From Desulfobacterales bacterium (GTDB lineage Bacteria; Desulfobacterota; Desulfobacteria; Desulfobacterales; Desulfobacteraceae): DNA of 6,464 nucleotides. A program made the translations under genes and the position numbers. The stretch's first letter is position 1. Each line of letters opens with the position of its first letter. This document shows, in pieces, positions 1 to 5,624 of this stretch. Under the pieces are notes generated by a model. That model saw nothing but the letters and a program-made list of their open reading frames with translations, was not told the DNA's origin and searched no databases. The stretch spans positions 1 through 6,464 of the forward strand of contig JAKSBM010000864.1 of NCBI GenBank assembly GCA_022361135.1. Reading direction: 5' to 3'.

Positions 1-833
1 GTGTGGCTGTTGGCAATGAGGTCGGTGACCAGGTTAAAGACAATGGTGCCGTTGGTGTCCCCCAGAAGCTTGCGCGCCTCTTCCGGTACCTGGCTCCGGC
101 TCACCAGCTTGAGGCGGATGGCATCCTCCAGGTCCCTTCCAATATAGGAAATGGTGTCTGCCATGCGCACCACACATCCTTCCAATGTCATGGGCACCAC
201 GGGATATCCCGAGGGGCTCTTTTTAAAATGGCGGATCAGGGTATCCAGTTCTTCAAAGTTACGGTTGGGGTCGGGGGAGAGTCTTCGGGTATGGACCTCC
301 CCGTCGTGGCAGAGGATGGCGTCCAGGGTCTGGAGGCTGAGGTTCCAGCCCTTTCCCCTGCGTTCGATCTGTTCTAAAAATTGGAGGCTTTGGACATTGT
401 GGTGGAAGTATCCCGCACCGGCAGATTGGGTCAATTGTGACAGAAATCCTTCTCCGTCATGGCCAAAGGGGGGATGGCCGATGTCATGGCCCAATGCGGC
501 GGCTTCAATGAGATCCGGGTTCAAACCCAGATAGCGGCCAATGGTGCGGGCCACCCGCCCCACCATCTGTACATGGAGGACCCGGTGGGTGAGGTGATCG
601 TTGCGGATCAGGGAAAAGACCTGGGTTTTGTCAATGTAGCGGGTATAGGCCAGGGAGTGGAGGATGCGGTCGGCATCCCGGCTGTAATTCTGGCGGTATT
701 CGGTCTCCGGGTGGGCCTCGGGGTGGCGGCGCAGGGCGTGGCTGGAAAAGCAGGCCAGGGGGCTGAAGCGCTCGGCTTCATCGGCATCGAGTCGGGCTTG
801 GAGCTCCCTGGCTATGGTCAGCTTTTCATCCAA
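1..833 (-). CDS. dgt: dGTPase-like HD-domain triphosphohydrolase, partial (C-terminus outside window)
   Basis: Predicted deoxyguanosinetriphosphate triphosphohydrolase-like protein, a cytoplasmic metal-dependent enzyme that removes triphosphate from dNTPs. The first 277 residues are visible. The family signature is clear: NYSRDADRILHS (49-60), LTHRVLH (81-87), then the HD motif ALGHDIGHPPFGHDGE (113-128). Later come FHHNVQSL (143-150) and a MADTISYIGRDLEDAI block (224-239). By family analogy the metal ligands are H83, H116, D117 and D226, and all are present. No in-frame ATG exists between the upstream in-frame stop and the conserved region, so I place the start at the TTG at 833-831. A weak GGA lies 8 bases upstream. 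An out-of-frame ATG overlaps this site and opens a three-codon ORF (M-K-S-stop). The mrp stop lies 13 bases upstream, so the two genes are probably co-transcribed. Family identity is firm; substrate specificity is not, because many COG0232 proteins are not strict dGTPases. Confidence 0.88.
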   Translation of the reverse strand, partial: MDEKLTIARELQARLDADEAERFSPLACFSSHALRRHPEAHPETEYRQNYSRDADRILHSLAYTRYIDKTQVFSLIRNDHLTHRVLHVQMVGRVARTIGRYLGLNPDLIEAAALGHDIGHPPFGHDGEGFLSQLTQSAGAGYFHHNVQSLQFLEQIERRGKGWNLSLQTLDAILCHDGEVHTRRLSPDPNRNFEELDTLIRHFKKSPSGYPVVPMTLEGCVVRMADTISYIGRDLEDAIRLKLVSRSQVPEEARKLLGDTNGTIVFNLVTDLIANSH

Positions 834-846
834 AGGATGGGTCCGT

Positions 847-1707
847 TTACAACTGGGCTTTGATGTTGTCTACAACGGTTTCAAAGGCTTTGGTAAACTC
901 GGTTTCAACGCCCTGGAGCATGAGGGGTTTACCATTGTCGCCCGAGGAGACCACCTGGGTGTCAAAGGGGATGGAGCCCAGGAAGGTCAGGCCGGTGGCC
1001 TCTGCGGTCTTTTTGCCGCCGCCTTCACCAAAGAGGTGGATGACATCGTCGCAGTGGGGGCATTTGAACCCGGCCATGTTTTCCACAATACCCAGGGTTT
1101 TCATCTTCACGGTCTTGCAGAAGGAGATGGACTTACGGACGTCGGCCAGGGCCACTTCCTGGGGCGTGGTCACGATGACCCCCATGGCTTCGGGAATGGT
1201 CTGGACAACGGTGAGGGGTTCGTCGCCGGTGCCGGGAGGGGCGTCAATGATGAGGAAATCCAGTTCCCCCCAGTCCACCATGCCCACAAATTGTTGGATC
1301 ATGCCGGCCTTGGCAGGGCCCCTCCAGATGATGGCCTGGTCCCGGTCCTGCATCAGGGCCTGTACGGAAACGGCCTTCAGGTTTTCATCCACCTGTTTGG
1401 GGATGAGCATTCTCTGGTCCGGGGTAATGTCCAGGAGTTCGTCCATGCCCATCATCTGGGCAATGGAGGGGCCGTGTACGTCCACGTCCATGAGACCGGT
1501 TTTGAATCCCTGCTTGGCACAGGCGGACGCCAGGTTGGCAGCCACGGAGCTTTTTCCTACCCCGCCCTTGCCGGAGAGTACAAATATTTTATGTTTGATT
1601 TTGGCCAGATTTGCTTTGATCATGGCCTGTTGTTCCTGTTGCTTCTGGGCGGCCTGGGCCTTTGCATCGCCTGCTTTTTTTGCTGAATCCATACTGTCGT
1701 GAATCAT
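847..1707 (-). CDS. mrp: Mrp/NBP35 (ApbC) family iron-sulfur cluster carrier P-loop ATPase
   Basis: Predicted cytosolic scaffold or carrier that assembles and passes on Fe-S clusters, a member of the MinD/ParA-like deviant Walker A NTPases. The 286-residue protein has a Lys/Ala/Gln-rich N-terminal tail (1-38). The P-loop GKGGVGKSS follows at 46-54, with both signature lysines (K47, K52). The DVDVHGPS motif (74-81) and IDAPPGTGD (154-162, Walker B-like) come next. The CPHC pair C216/C219 is the known cluster-binding C-x-x-C of the family. The N-terminal MIP18/DUF59 domain found in some Mrp proteins is absent, which is common. The start is the ATG at 1707-1705, with AAGGAG 12 bases upstream (long but strong); a second ATG five codons in is less well placed. 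It sits 56 bases after the LolB-like gene and 13 bases before dgt, and a likely promoter at 1757-1784 could drive it separately. Confidence 0.95.
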   Translation of the reverse strand: MIHDSMDSAKKAGDAKAQAAQKQQEQQAMIKANLAKIKHKIFVLSGKGGVGKSSVAANLASACAKQGFKTGLMDVDVHGPSIAQMMGMDELLDITPDQRMLIPKQVDENLKAVSVQALMQDRDQAIIWRGPAKAGMIQQFVGMVDWGELDFLIIDAPPGTGDEPLTVVQTIPEAMGVIVTTPQEVALADVRKSISFCKTVKMKTLGIVENMAGFKCPHCDDVIHLFGEGGGKKTAEATGLTFLGSIPFDTQVVSSGDNGKPLMLQGVETEFTKAFETVVDNIKAQL

Positions 1708-1756
1708 GATATTTTCAATCTCCTTTTGAGAAGTCCTTTAACAAAAATCAGACTAC

Positions 1757-1784
1757 ATTATGCTCATGATCCCGTGGGTGTCAA
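1757..1784 (-). promoter_or_regulatory. Likely sigma-70 promoter for mrp-dgt, inside the end of the LolB-like gene
   Basis: On the minus strand a perfect -35 box TTGACA (1784-1779) is followed by a 16-base spacer and CATAAT (1762-1757), five of six matches to TATAAT. The predicted start of transcription is near 1750, giving a leader of about 43 bases that contains the AAGGAG of mrp. The -35 box also encodes residues near the C-terminus of the LolB-like protein (codons for Leu-Thr), so the site overlaps coding sequence. I see no terminator between the two genes, so read-through from upstream is still possible. Confidence 0.6.
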
Positions 1785-2531
1785 CCGGAATGCTGATTCT
1801 TTTACCGGGGCATTGGGAAAGAATCTGGATATGGTTAGGAATATCTCATTTCCCTGGTGGTTACCCATGTGGATCCGGCTGGGAATCTGAAATTCTTTAA
1901 AGGATTTGCGTGCCTGGTATTCCAGGAAAAAAACTTGATTTTGATTCCGGTCCAGGAGTTCTATCTTTGTGATTTTTCCCTGAGGGTTGGGAGTGATCTG
2001 CCAATGCTGGGAGGAAAAATTGTTTTTCAGGCCAATGGGGGCGGTGGCGGGATCGGTATGGGTGAACCAGGCATCATCAAATTCCGGTACCGGGATCTGG
2101 CCCAGGAGCAGGGCAATGAGCTGGGACAGGCGGACCGGTACATTGAGAAAGGAATCCAGGTCCGGGTTGGGGCCCGGGGTGGTGTGGGGGGAATGCCTAC
2201 CGGTGTGGGAGATGAAGCGGACATGTTCTCCGTCGGCTATGATGGTTTCCAGGGGCTGGCCGGAGAAGGTGAGGATGATCCGGGCCTTGTCCGGGGCCTG
2301 GGCGGCCCAGGCCAGTTTGTAGCTTTGGCTTTTTGATCCCTGGATCAGCTGGATCTTACCCATACCCTTGGTGGTCTGGATTTCCTGGTTTAAGGCCCGG
2401 ATCTGGGTGATGCGGGCCAAGGCCTGCCGGTCCATGGCCGGATCTGTTTTGGGGCGGATGCCCACACAGCCGCCAAGGAAAAGAAGGGAAAACAGTATCA
2501 GGACCCATTTTCCGGGGATGGACCGGGTCAC
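1764..2531 (-). CDS. LolB-like predicted outer-membrane lipoprotein
   Basis: A 255-residue predicted lipoprotein. The N-terminus has a basic start (R3, K8), a hydrophobic stretch (about 9-20) and the lipobox LGGC with Cys22 as the expected lipidated residue. The residue after it is Val rather than Asp, which in the enterobacterial rule points to the outer membrane. The mature part resembles the LolA/LolB fold: beta-rich GKIQLIQGSKSQSYKLAW and ARIILTFSGQPLETIIADG segments, then a helical LSQLIALLLGQIPVPEF segment reminiscent of the LolB 'ILGLP' helix. LolB receives lipoproteins from LolA and inserts them in the outer membrane; whether this distant homologue does so is not shown by sequence. 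The start is a GTG at 2531-2529 overlapping the stop of the TPR gene (GTGA), which suggests translational coupling; only a weak GGGG lies 7-8 bases upstream. Alternative: a DUF4292-type lipoprotein of unknown job. Confidence 0.75.
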   Translation of the reverse strand: MTRSIPGKWVLILFSLLFLGGCVGIRPKTDPAMDRQALARITQIRALNQEIQTTKGMGKIQLIQGSKSQSYKLAWAAQAPDKARIILTFSGQPLETIIADGEHVRFISHTGRHSPHTTPGPNPDLDSFLNVPVRLSQLIALLLGQIPVPEFDDAWFTHTDPATAPIGLKNNFSSQHWQITPNPQGKITKIELLDRNQNQVFFLEYQARKSFKEFQIPSRIHMGNHQGNEIFLTISRFFPNAPVKESAFRLTPTGS

Positions 2532-4279
2532 GGCTGAACCCCGACCGGGGGCAGGTTCAGAATTTTTTTCCTGAGTTCTTTGATGCGATCGGCATCGGCG
2601 GTTTTATCCTGGATATTGTCGATGGCTTTCAGGTAGGCGGTTTTGGCATCTTCAATGCGGCCGACCTTGGCATAGGCATCGCCCAGGTGTTCGGAAATGA
2701 TGGTTTCATGGTCGCTGAGGCGGGCGGCTTTTTCCAGGATGGGGATGGCTTTTTCATAGTCCTTCATCTGGTAATACACCCATCCCAAACTGTCGGTGAT
2801 GAATCCGTCGTCGGGTTTGGCCTCCAGGGCCCGGGTGATGAGATCCAGTGCCTGGTCGAGTTTGACGCCCAAATCGGCATAGGTGTATCCCAGGTAGTTC
2901 AGGGCCGATGCATCCCTGGGGTCCAAGTCAATGACCTGTTTCATGGTGGCGATGCAGGCTTCCTTGTCCCCGGCCTTGTCCTGGATGACTCCCAGCCTGA
3001 ACAGGAGGGTGGTGTTCTCCGGGGCCAGGACCAGACCCTTTTCCAGTATTTCAAGGGACAGGTTGTATTCCTGGTCTTCCTCATAGAAAGAGGAAAGATA
3101 GGTGATGATGTCGATGTCCTTGGGCCGCTGGTCATGGAATTCTTCCAAAAGGATGCGGGCCTGGTCGGTCTTTCCCATGTCCCGGTAAAGGTAGGCAATG
3201 GAAAACATCATTTTTTTGTAATGGGGGTGGGCCTGGGAAACCTTCAGGTAGTGGGCAATGGCCTTCTCCTTGTTCCCCAGCCCTTCGTAGGCCATGGTCG
3301 TGAAAAAATTAATCTGGTCGTTTTCCGGATGGGCTTGGCCAAAACGTTTGAACAGGGTCAGGGCATCCAAGTTGCGTTCCTGGGCCAGGAAAATCTCAGC
3401 CGCGGTCATGATCAGGCGATTGTTTTTGTTTAACGCCTCATTCAGGACGGCAAAGGCTTCGTCGGCCATTTGTTTCTGTCCGGTTTTTTCCAGGATCAGG
3501 GCCATCTCCAACCGGGCCCGGTCATCATCGGGTTCCAGCTCCAGAATTTCCTCCAGCAGTGCCAGGCTCTTTTTCAATCCCGGGTCTATTCCTTGGGATC
3601 GATAGAGTTCCACCAGGCGGAATCGAGGTTCCACCAAATCCGGTTCCAATTCCAGGGTTTTTAAAAATTCAACCTTGGCCCCATCGGGGTTTCCGGTGAC
3701 CATCCGGGTTTCCCCCAGGTAGAAGTGGGCCACGTAATAATCGGGAAACTGGATGACCATTTTTTCAAACAAGGCCAGGGCTTTGGCATGGGCTTCGGCG
3801 CCCATGTATATTTTTCCCAGTCTCAGGTAGGTTTCCTTGTTCTTGGGATCCAGTTCCAGGATCCGGGAGAGCAGGGGTTCCATCTTTTCCGGGGCTTCAT
3901 CTTCCTTTTGCAGCCGGACCTGGAGGATGAGGTTGTCCACATCGTCCGGGTCATGCTCCACCAATTCCCGGGCCAGTTCACGGGCTGCTTCCACCTGATT
4001 GGCTTTGAGGTAGAGGCGGACCAACTCACGTTTGAGCAGGGAGGATTCCGGGTCGGCCTGGATGGCCAGGGTGAGTGCGGCCATGGTTTTGTCGGCTTCT
4101 CCTGCCTTTTCTGTGAACAGGGATTCCAGGTAGTGGTAACGGGCAGAGTCGGCGGTGTCGGAAATGGTGGACTGGGAATCACCGGTGGGTCCGCTGCCCT
4201 GGATCCCCTGACATCCGGTGAGGGATATCAGGGTCAGGCAGCCGGTTAACGCCAACAGTGTTCTGGAAAAGGCAGTCAT
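2528..4279 (-). CDS. Tetratricopeptide-repeat lipoprotein
   Basis: A 583-residue predicted exported lipoprotein. The N-terminal signal (hydrophobic about 6-20) ends in the lipobox LTGC with Cys23; the next residue is Gln, compatible with outer-membrane sorting. From about residue 45 to 556 the protein is an almost continuous array of some 15 TPR units of about 34 residues. Clear units include YVAHFYLGETRMVTGNPDGA (182-201), LNYLGYTYADLGVKLDQAL (460-478) and ITDSLGWVYYQMKDYEKAI (494-512). Such solenoids act as protein-binding scaffolds; the partner is unknown. There is no enzymatic domain. The start ATG (4279-4277) has AGGA six bases upstream, and this ribosome site overlaps the rpoH stop codon (TAG), only 8 bases away. 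It also overlaps the following LolB-like gene by four bases. Such close packing suggests that the three products are made together. Confidence 0.9.
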   Translation of the reverse strand: MTAFSRTLLALTGCLTLISLTGCQGIQGSGPTGDSQSTISDTADSARYHYLESLFTEKAGEADKTMAALTLAIQADPESSLLKRELVRLYLKANQVEAARELARELVEHDPDDVDNLILQVRLQKEDEAPEKMEPLLSRILELDPKNKETYLRLGKIYMGAEAHAKALALFEKMVIQFPDYYVAHFYLGETRMVTGNPDGAKVEFLKTLELEPDLVEPRFRLVELYRSQGIDPGLKKSLALLEEILELEPDDDRARLEMALILEKTGQKQMADEAFAVLNEALNKNNRLIMTAAEIFLAQERNLDALTLFKRFGQAHPENDQINFFTTMAYEGLGNKEKAIAHYLKVSQAHPHYKKMMFSIAYLYRDMGKTDQARILLEEFHDQRPKDIDIITYLSSFYEEDQEYNLSLEILEKGLVLAPENTTLLFRLGVIQDKAGDKEACIATMKQVIDLDPRDASALNYLGYTYADLGVKLDQALDLITRALEAKPDDGFITDSLGWVYYQMKDYEKAIPILEKAARLSDHETIISEHLGDAYAKVGRIEDAKTAYLKAIDNIQDKTADADRIKELRKKILNLPPVGVQP

Positions 4280-4287
4280 GGCAGGTC

Positions 4288-5253
4288 CTATTGGTTGTGG
4301 TCGTACATGTCAAAGTCAGGCATATCCTTTTTAAAATAGGCCTTCATTTTTTTCAGGATATTATTTTCAATCTGACGAACCCGTTCCCTGGAAATCTTGT
4401 AATATTCCCCGATCTGCTGGAGGGTCTCCGGGGAGTCCGAGAAAATTCTTCTGTCGAAGATGTCCAGTTCCCGGTCGTTGAGGGTGGTTTTGAATTCGTT
4501 GACCTTGGTGTGGAGAATGTCCTCGATCTCCTTTTTCGCCACCACATCCTCTGAAGAGTCGGATTCCACATTGATGAACTCAATGCGTTCGGTGTTGGAA
4601 TCGCTCTTCAGGGGCTCATCAAGGGATAAATCCCAGTTGGCCAGCCGCTGGTCCATATCCACGACTTCCTTTTCAGATACCCCCAGCCGTTCGCTGAGCA
4701 GCTTGGGCTTGGGATCAAAGCCTTGGTCGATGAGGAGCTGCTTTTCCTTTTTAAGTCTAAAGAAAAGCTTTCTCTGGCCCTGGGTGGTGCCGATTTTCAC
4801 CATGCGCCAGTTATCCATGATGAATTTCAGGATATAGGCCTTGATCCAGAAGGATGCATAATAGGAAAATTTGACATTCTTATAGGGGTTGAATTTTTTT
4901 ACGGCCTGAACCAAGCCGCTGTTGCCCTCCTGGATGAGATCCAAAAGATTCTGCATCCAGATCCGTTGGAACTCCAGGGCGATTTTAACCACCAGGCGCA
5001 GGTTGGAGGTGGTCATGATATAGGCGGCTTCCTGGTCCCCTTCCTCCTGAATGCGTTTGCCCAGTTCAACTTCCTGTTCCCGGGTTAAAAGTTTATATCT
5101 ATTTATTTCGTTCAGGTAACTCTGGATGGGGTCTGACTTGACAATGGCCTTTGAAGTGGAAGCTTTGGTTTTCGTGGCCGGAATCAAAAAATCCTTTTTG
5201 GTTAAGCGTGAATTTGATTTTTCGAGTTGTTCCTGGTCAGCTTTTTTTTTCAT
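4288..5253 (-). CDS. rpoH: RNA polymerase sigma factor RpoH (sigma-32 family)
   Basis: Predicted alternative sigma factor that directs core RNA polymerase to heat-shock promoters. The 321-residue protein has a Lys/Ser/Thr-rich N-terminal extension (1-38), then region 1.2 (DPIQSYLNEI, 41-50). Region 2 includes NLRLVVKIALEF (84-95), LLDLIQEGNSGLVQAVKKFNP (103-123) and FSYYASFWIKAYI (129-141). The RpoH-box QRKLFFRLKKEKQ (160-172) closely matches the E. coli QRKLFFNLRK element, which distinguishes this class from primary and flagellar sigmas. Region 4.2 has the helix-turn-helix TLQQIGEYYKISRERVRQIE (278-297). E. coli RpoH is 284 residues, so this one is longer, mainly at the N-terminus. The start ATG has AAGG 8 bases upstream. 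Codons 2-4 are a run of nine adenines. It is the first gene of the minus-strand group. Paralogous RpoH-like sigmas with other stress roles exist in delta-proteobacteria, so the heat-shock role is likely but not proven. Confidence 0.9.
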   Translation of the reverse strand: MKKKADQEQLEKSNSRLTKKDFLIPATKTKASTSKAIVKSDPIQSYLNEINRYKLLTREQEVELGKRIQEEGDQEAAYIMTTSNLRLVVKIALEFQRIWMQNLLDLIQEGNSGLVQAVKKFNPYKNVKFSYYASFWIKAYILKFIMDNWRMVKIGTTQGQRKLFFRLKKEKQLLIDQGFDPKPKLLSERLGVSEKEVVDMDQRLANWDLSLDEPLKSDSNTERIEFINVESDSSEDVVAKKEIEDILHTKVNEFKTTLNDRELDIFDRRIFSDSPETLQQIGEYYKISRERVRQIENNILKKMKAYFKKDMPDFDMYDHNQ

Positions 5254-5285
5254 TCAATGAACCTTCAGCAATTGGATTAAAAGTC
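5249..5285 (-). promoter_or_regulatory. Possible FourU-like RNA thermometer over the rpoH ribosome binding site and start codon
   Basis: In the rpoH leader RNA, GACUUUU (5285-5279) can pair with GAAGGUU (5266-5260), which contains the Shine-Dalgarno AAGG. This gives seven pairs, including U-A, U-G and C-G pairs, closing a 12-base loop. Four uridines pairing with the ribosome site is the hallmark of FourU thermometers. Next to it UUCAU-UGA-AUGAA (5261-5249) can form a five-pair hairpin holding the AUG. The two helices share bases 5260-5261, so they compete there. Hand-folded only. Confidence 0.3.
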
Positions 5286-5366
5286 AAATATACCATTATC
5301 ATAATCCGCACGAAAGCAATATCTAATCCCCCAAAATTACCAAAATATAATCGGCTCAGGGGATTA
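5274..5366. repeat. Four copies of GGATTA/TAATCC upstream of rpoH, two forming an 8-base inverted repeat
   Basis: GGATTA at 5274-5279, TAATCC at 5302-5307, TAATCC at 5324-5329 and GGATTA at 5361-5366. The last two extend to a perfect inverted repeat TAATCCCC (5324-5331) / GGGGATTA (5359-5366) with 27 bases between. The second and fourth extend to GGATTATG. Random expectation for one 6-mer and its complement in the 371-base gap is about 0.2 copies. Candidate regulator-binding sites; the protein is unknown. Confidence 0.4.
5315..5331 (-). promoter_or_regulatory. Possible sigma-54 type promoter for rpoH
   Basis: On the minus strand GG (5329-5328), exactly ten bases, then GC (5317-5316) within TTGCT gives the invariant GG-N10-GC spacing and a full TTGCW -12 element. 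The rest of the -24 element (consensus TGGCACG) is poor. The predicted start is near 5304, leaving a leader of about 50 bases. Sigma-70 alternatives such as TATGAT (5303-5298) lack a good -35 box. Confidence 0.25.
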
Positions 5367-5492
5367 TGCCCGACGGATGGTTGTGAAAATGGGTGAACGG
5401 TGTTTGAAAATTTGAGATCCGCTATGTCTTTGTAACGGCATGTTGCCAAAAATGGCCCCCTAAAGCAAGGCGATGGTGTTTTATTTTACAAA

Positions 5493-5526
5493 GTCCGGAC
5501 CGGTGGCGGCCGGCCGTGGACGGCCA
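5493..5526. repeat. GC-rich palindrome cluster between rpoH and the GntR-family gene
   Basis: Three overlapping or adjacent symmetric elements: GTCCGGAC (5493-5500, perfect palindrome), GGCCGGCC (5508-5515, perfect) and GGCCGT-GG-ACGGCC (5512-5525). The outer GTCC and GGAC (5518-5521) and inner CCGG pairs could also fold into one stem-loop. No T-run follows on either strand, so it is not a standard terminator. An operator or an mRNA/DNA structure is possible. Confidence 0.35.
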
Positions 5527-5555
5527 TGAATTTGCATTGTGGGGCACAGGATTTC

Positions 5556-5585
5556 ATGGTAGGTATTTCCATTAACCTGTATCAT
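5556..5585 (+). promoter_or_regulatory. Weak candidate promoter and operator for the GntR-family gene
   Basis: TATCAT (5580-5585) matches five of six bases of a -10 box, but the -35 region (TGGTAG) is poor. The -35 region coincides with an imperfect inverted repeat, ATGGTAGGTATTTCCAT (5556-5572, outer four bases paired on each side). This would suit autoregulation, which is common in this family. It does not match the typical FadR-family GT-N-AC core, so confidence is low. Confidence 0.2.
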
Positions 5586-5624
5586 CAAACCTCAACCTAA
5601 TGACCAGGCGGCATTTCAACTATC

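Larger units (their letters stand above)
5254..5624. other. Divergent intergenic region between rpoH and the GntR-family gene
   Basis: These 371 bases hold no convincing gene. The rpoH-proximal half is AT-rich and carries four GGATTA/TAATCC hexamers, a sigma-54-like site and the leader hairpins. The far half has a short GC-rich palindromic block (5493-5526) and a small inverted repeat at 5556-5572 close to the regulator gene. I saw no intrinsic terminator and no clear sigma-32 type promoter (CTTGAA with CCCCAT) on either strand. Confidence 0.7.

Noticed and set aside
3..863. Plus-strand open frames opposite the dGTPase-like gene
   Set aside because: The minus-strand frame carries the full HD signature; the plus frames overlap each other and show no domain or ribosome site.
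814..1702. Two long plus-strand open frames (290 and 280 codons) opposite mrp
   Set aside because: Mrp on the other strand has every family motif; these frames lack recognisable domains and follow from the codon bias of the real gene.
1708..1763. Terminator between the LolB-like gene and mrp
   Set aside because: The 56-base gap has T-rich stretches but no stable stem preceding them.
2687..3433. 248-codon plus-strand open frame inside the TPR gene region
   Set aside because: Shadow of the TPR coding frame; it has no recognisable domain and no plausible ribosome site.
2528..4279. DNA-level tandem repeat or CRISPR-like array in the TPR gene
   Set aside because: The 34-residue periodicity is at the protein level only; the bases are diverged and there are no identical repeats with unique spacers.
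5237..5449. 70-codon minus-strand ORF overlapping the rpoH start
   Set aside because: Overlaps the rpoH ribosome site and start out of frame, has no recognisable domain, and lies across the putative promoter.
5445..5456. Small hairpin GCCA-AAAA-TGGC as a terminator
   Set aside because: Only four base pairs and no T-run after it on either strand.
5493..5521. GC-rich stem as an intrinsic terminator
   Set aside because: Not followed by a run of T on either strand and no gene ends next to it.
5541..5557. Sigma-54-like GGCAC element on the plus strand upstream of the GntR-family gene
   Set aside because: The -24 half is good, but the position of the invariant -12 GC is CA, so the core requirement fails.
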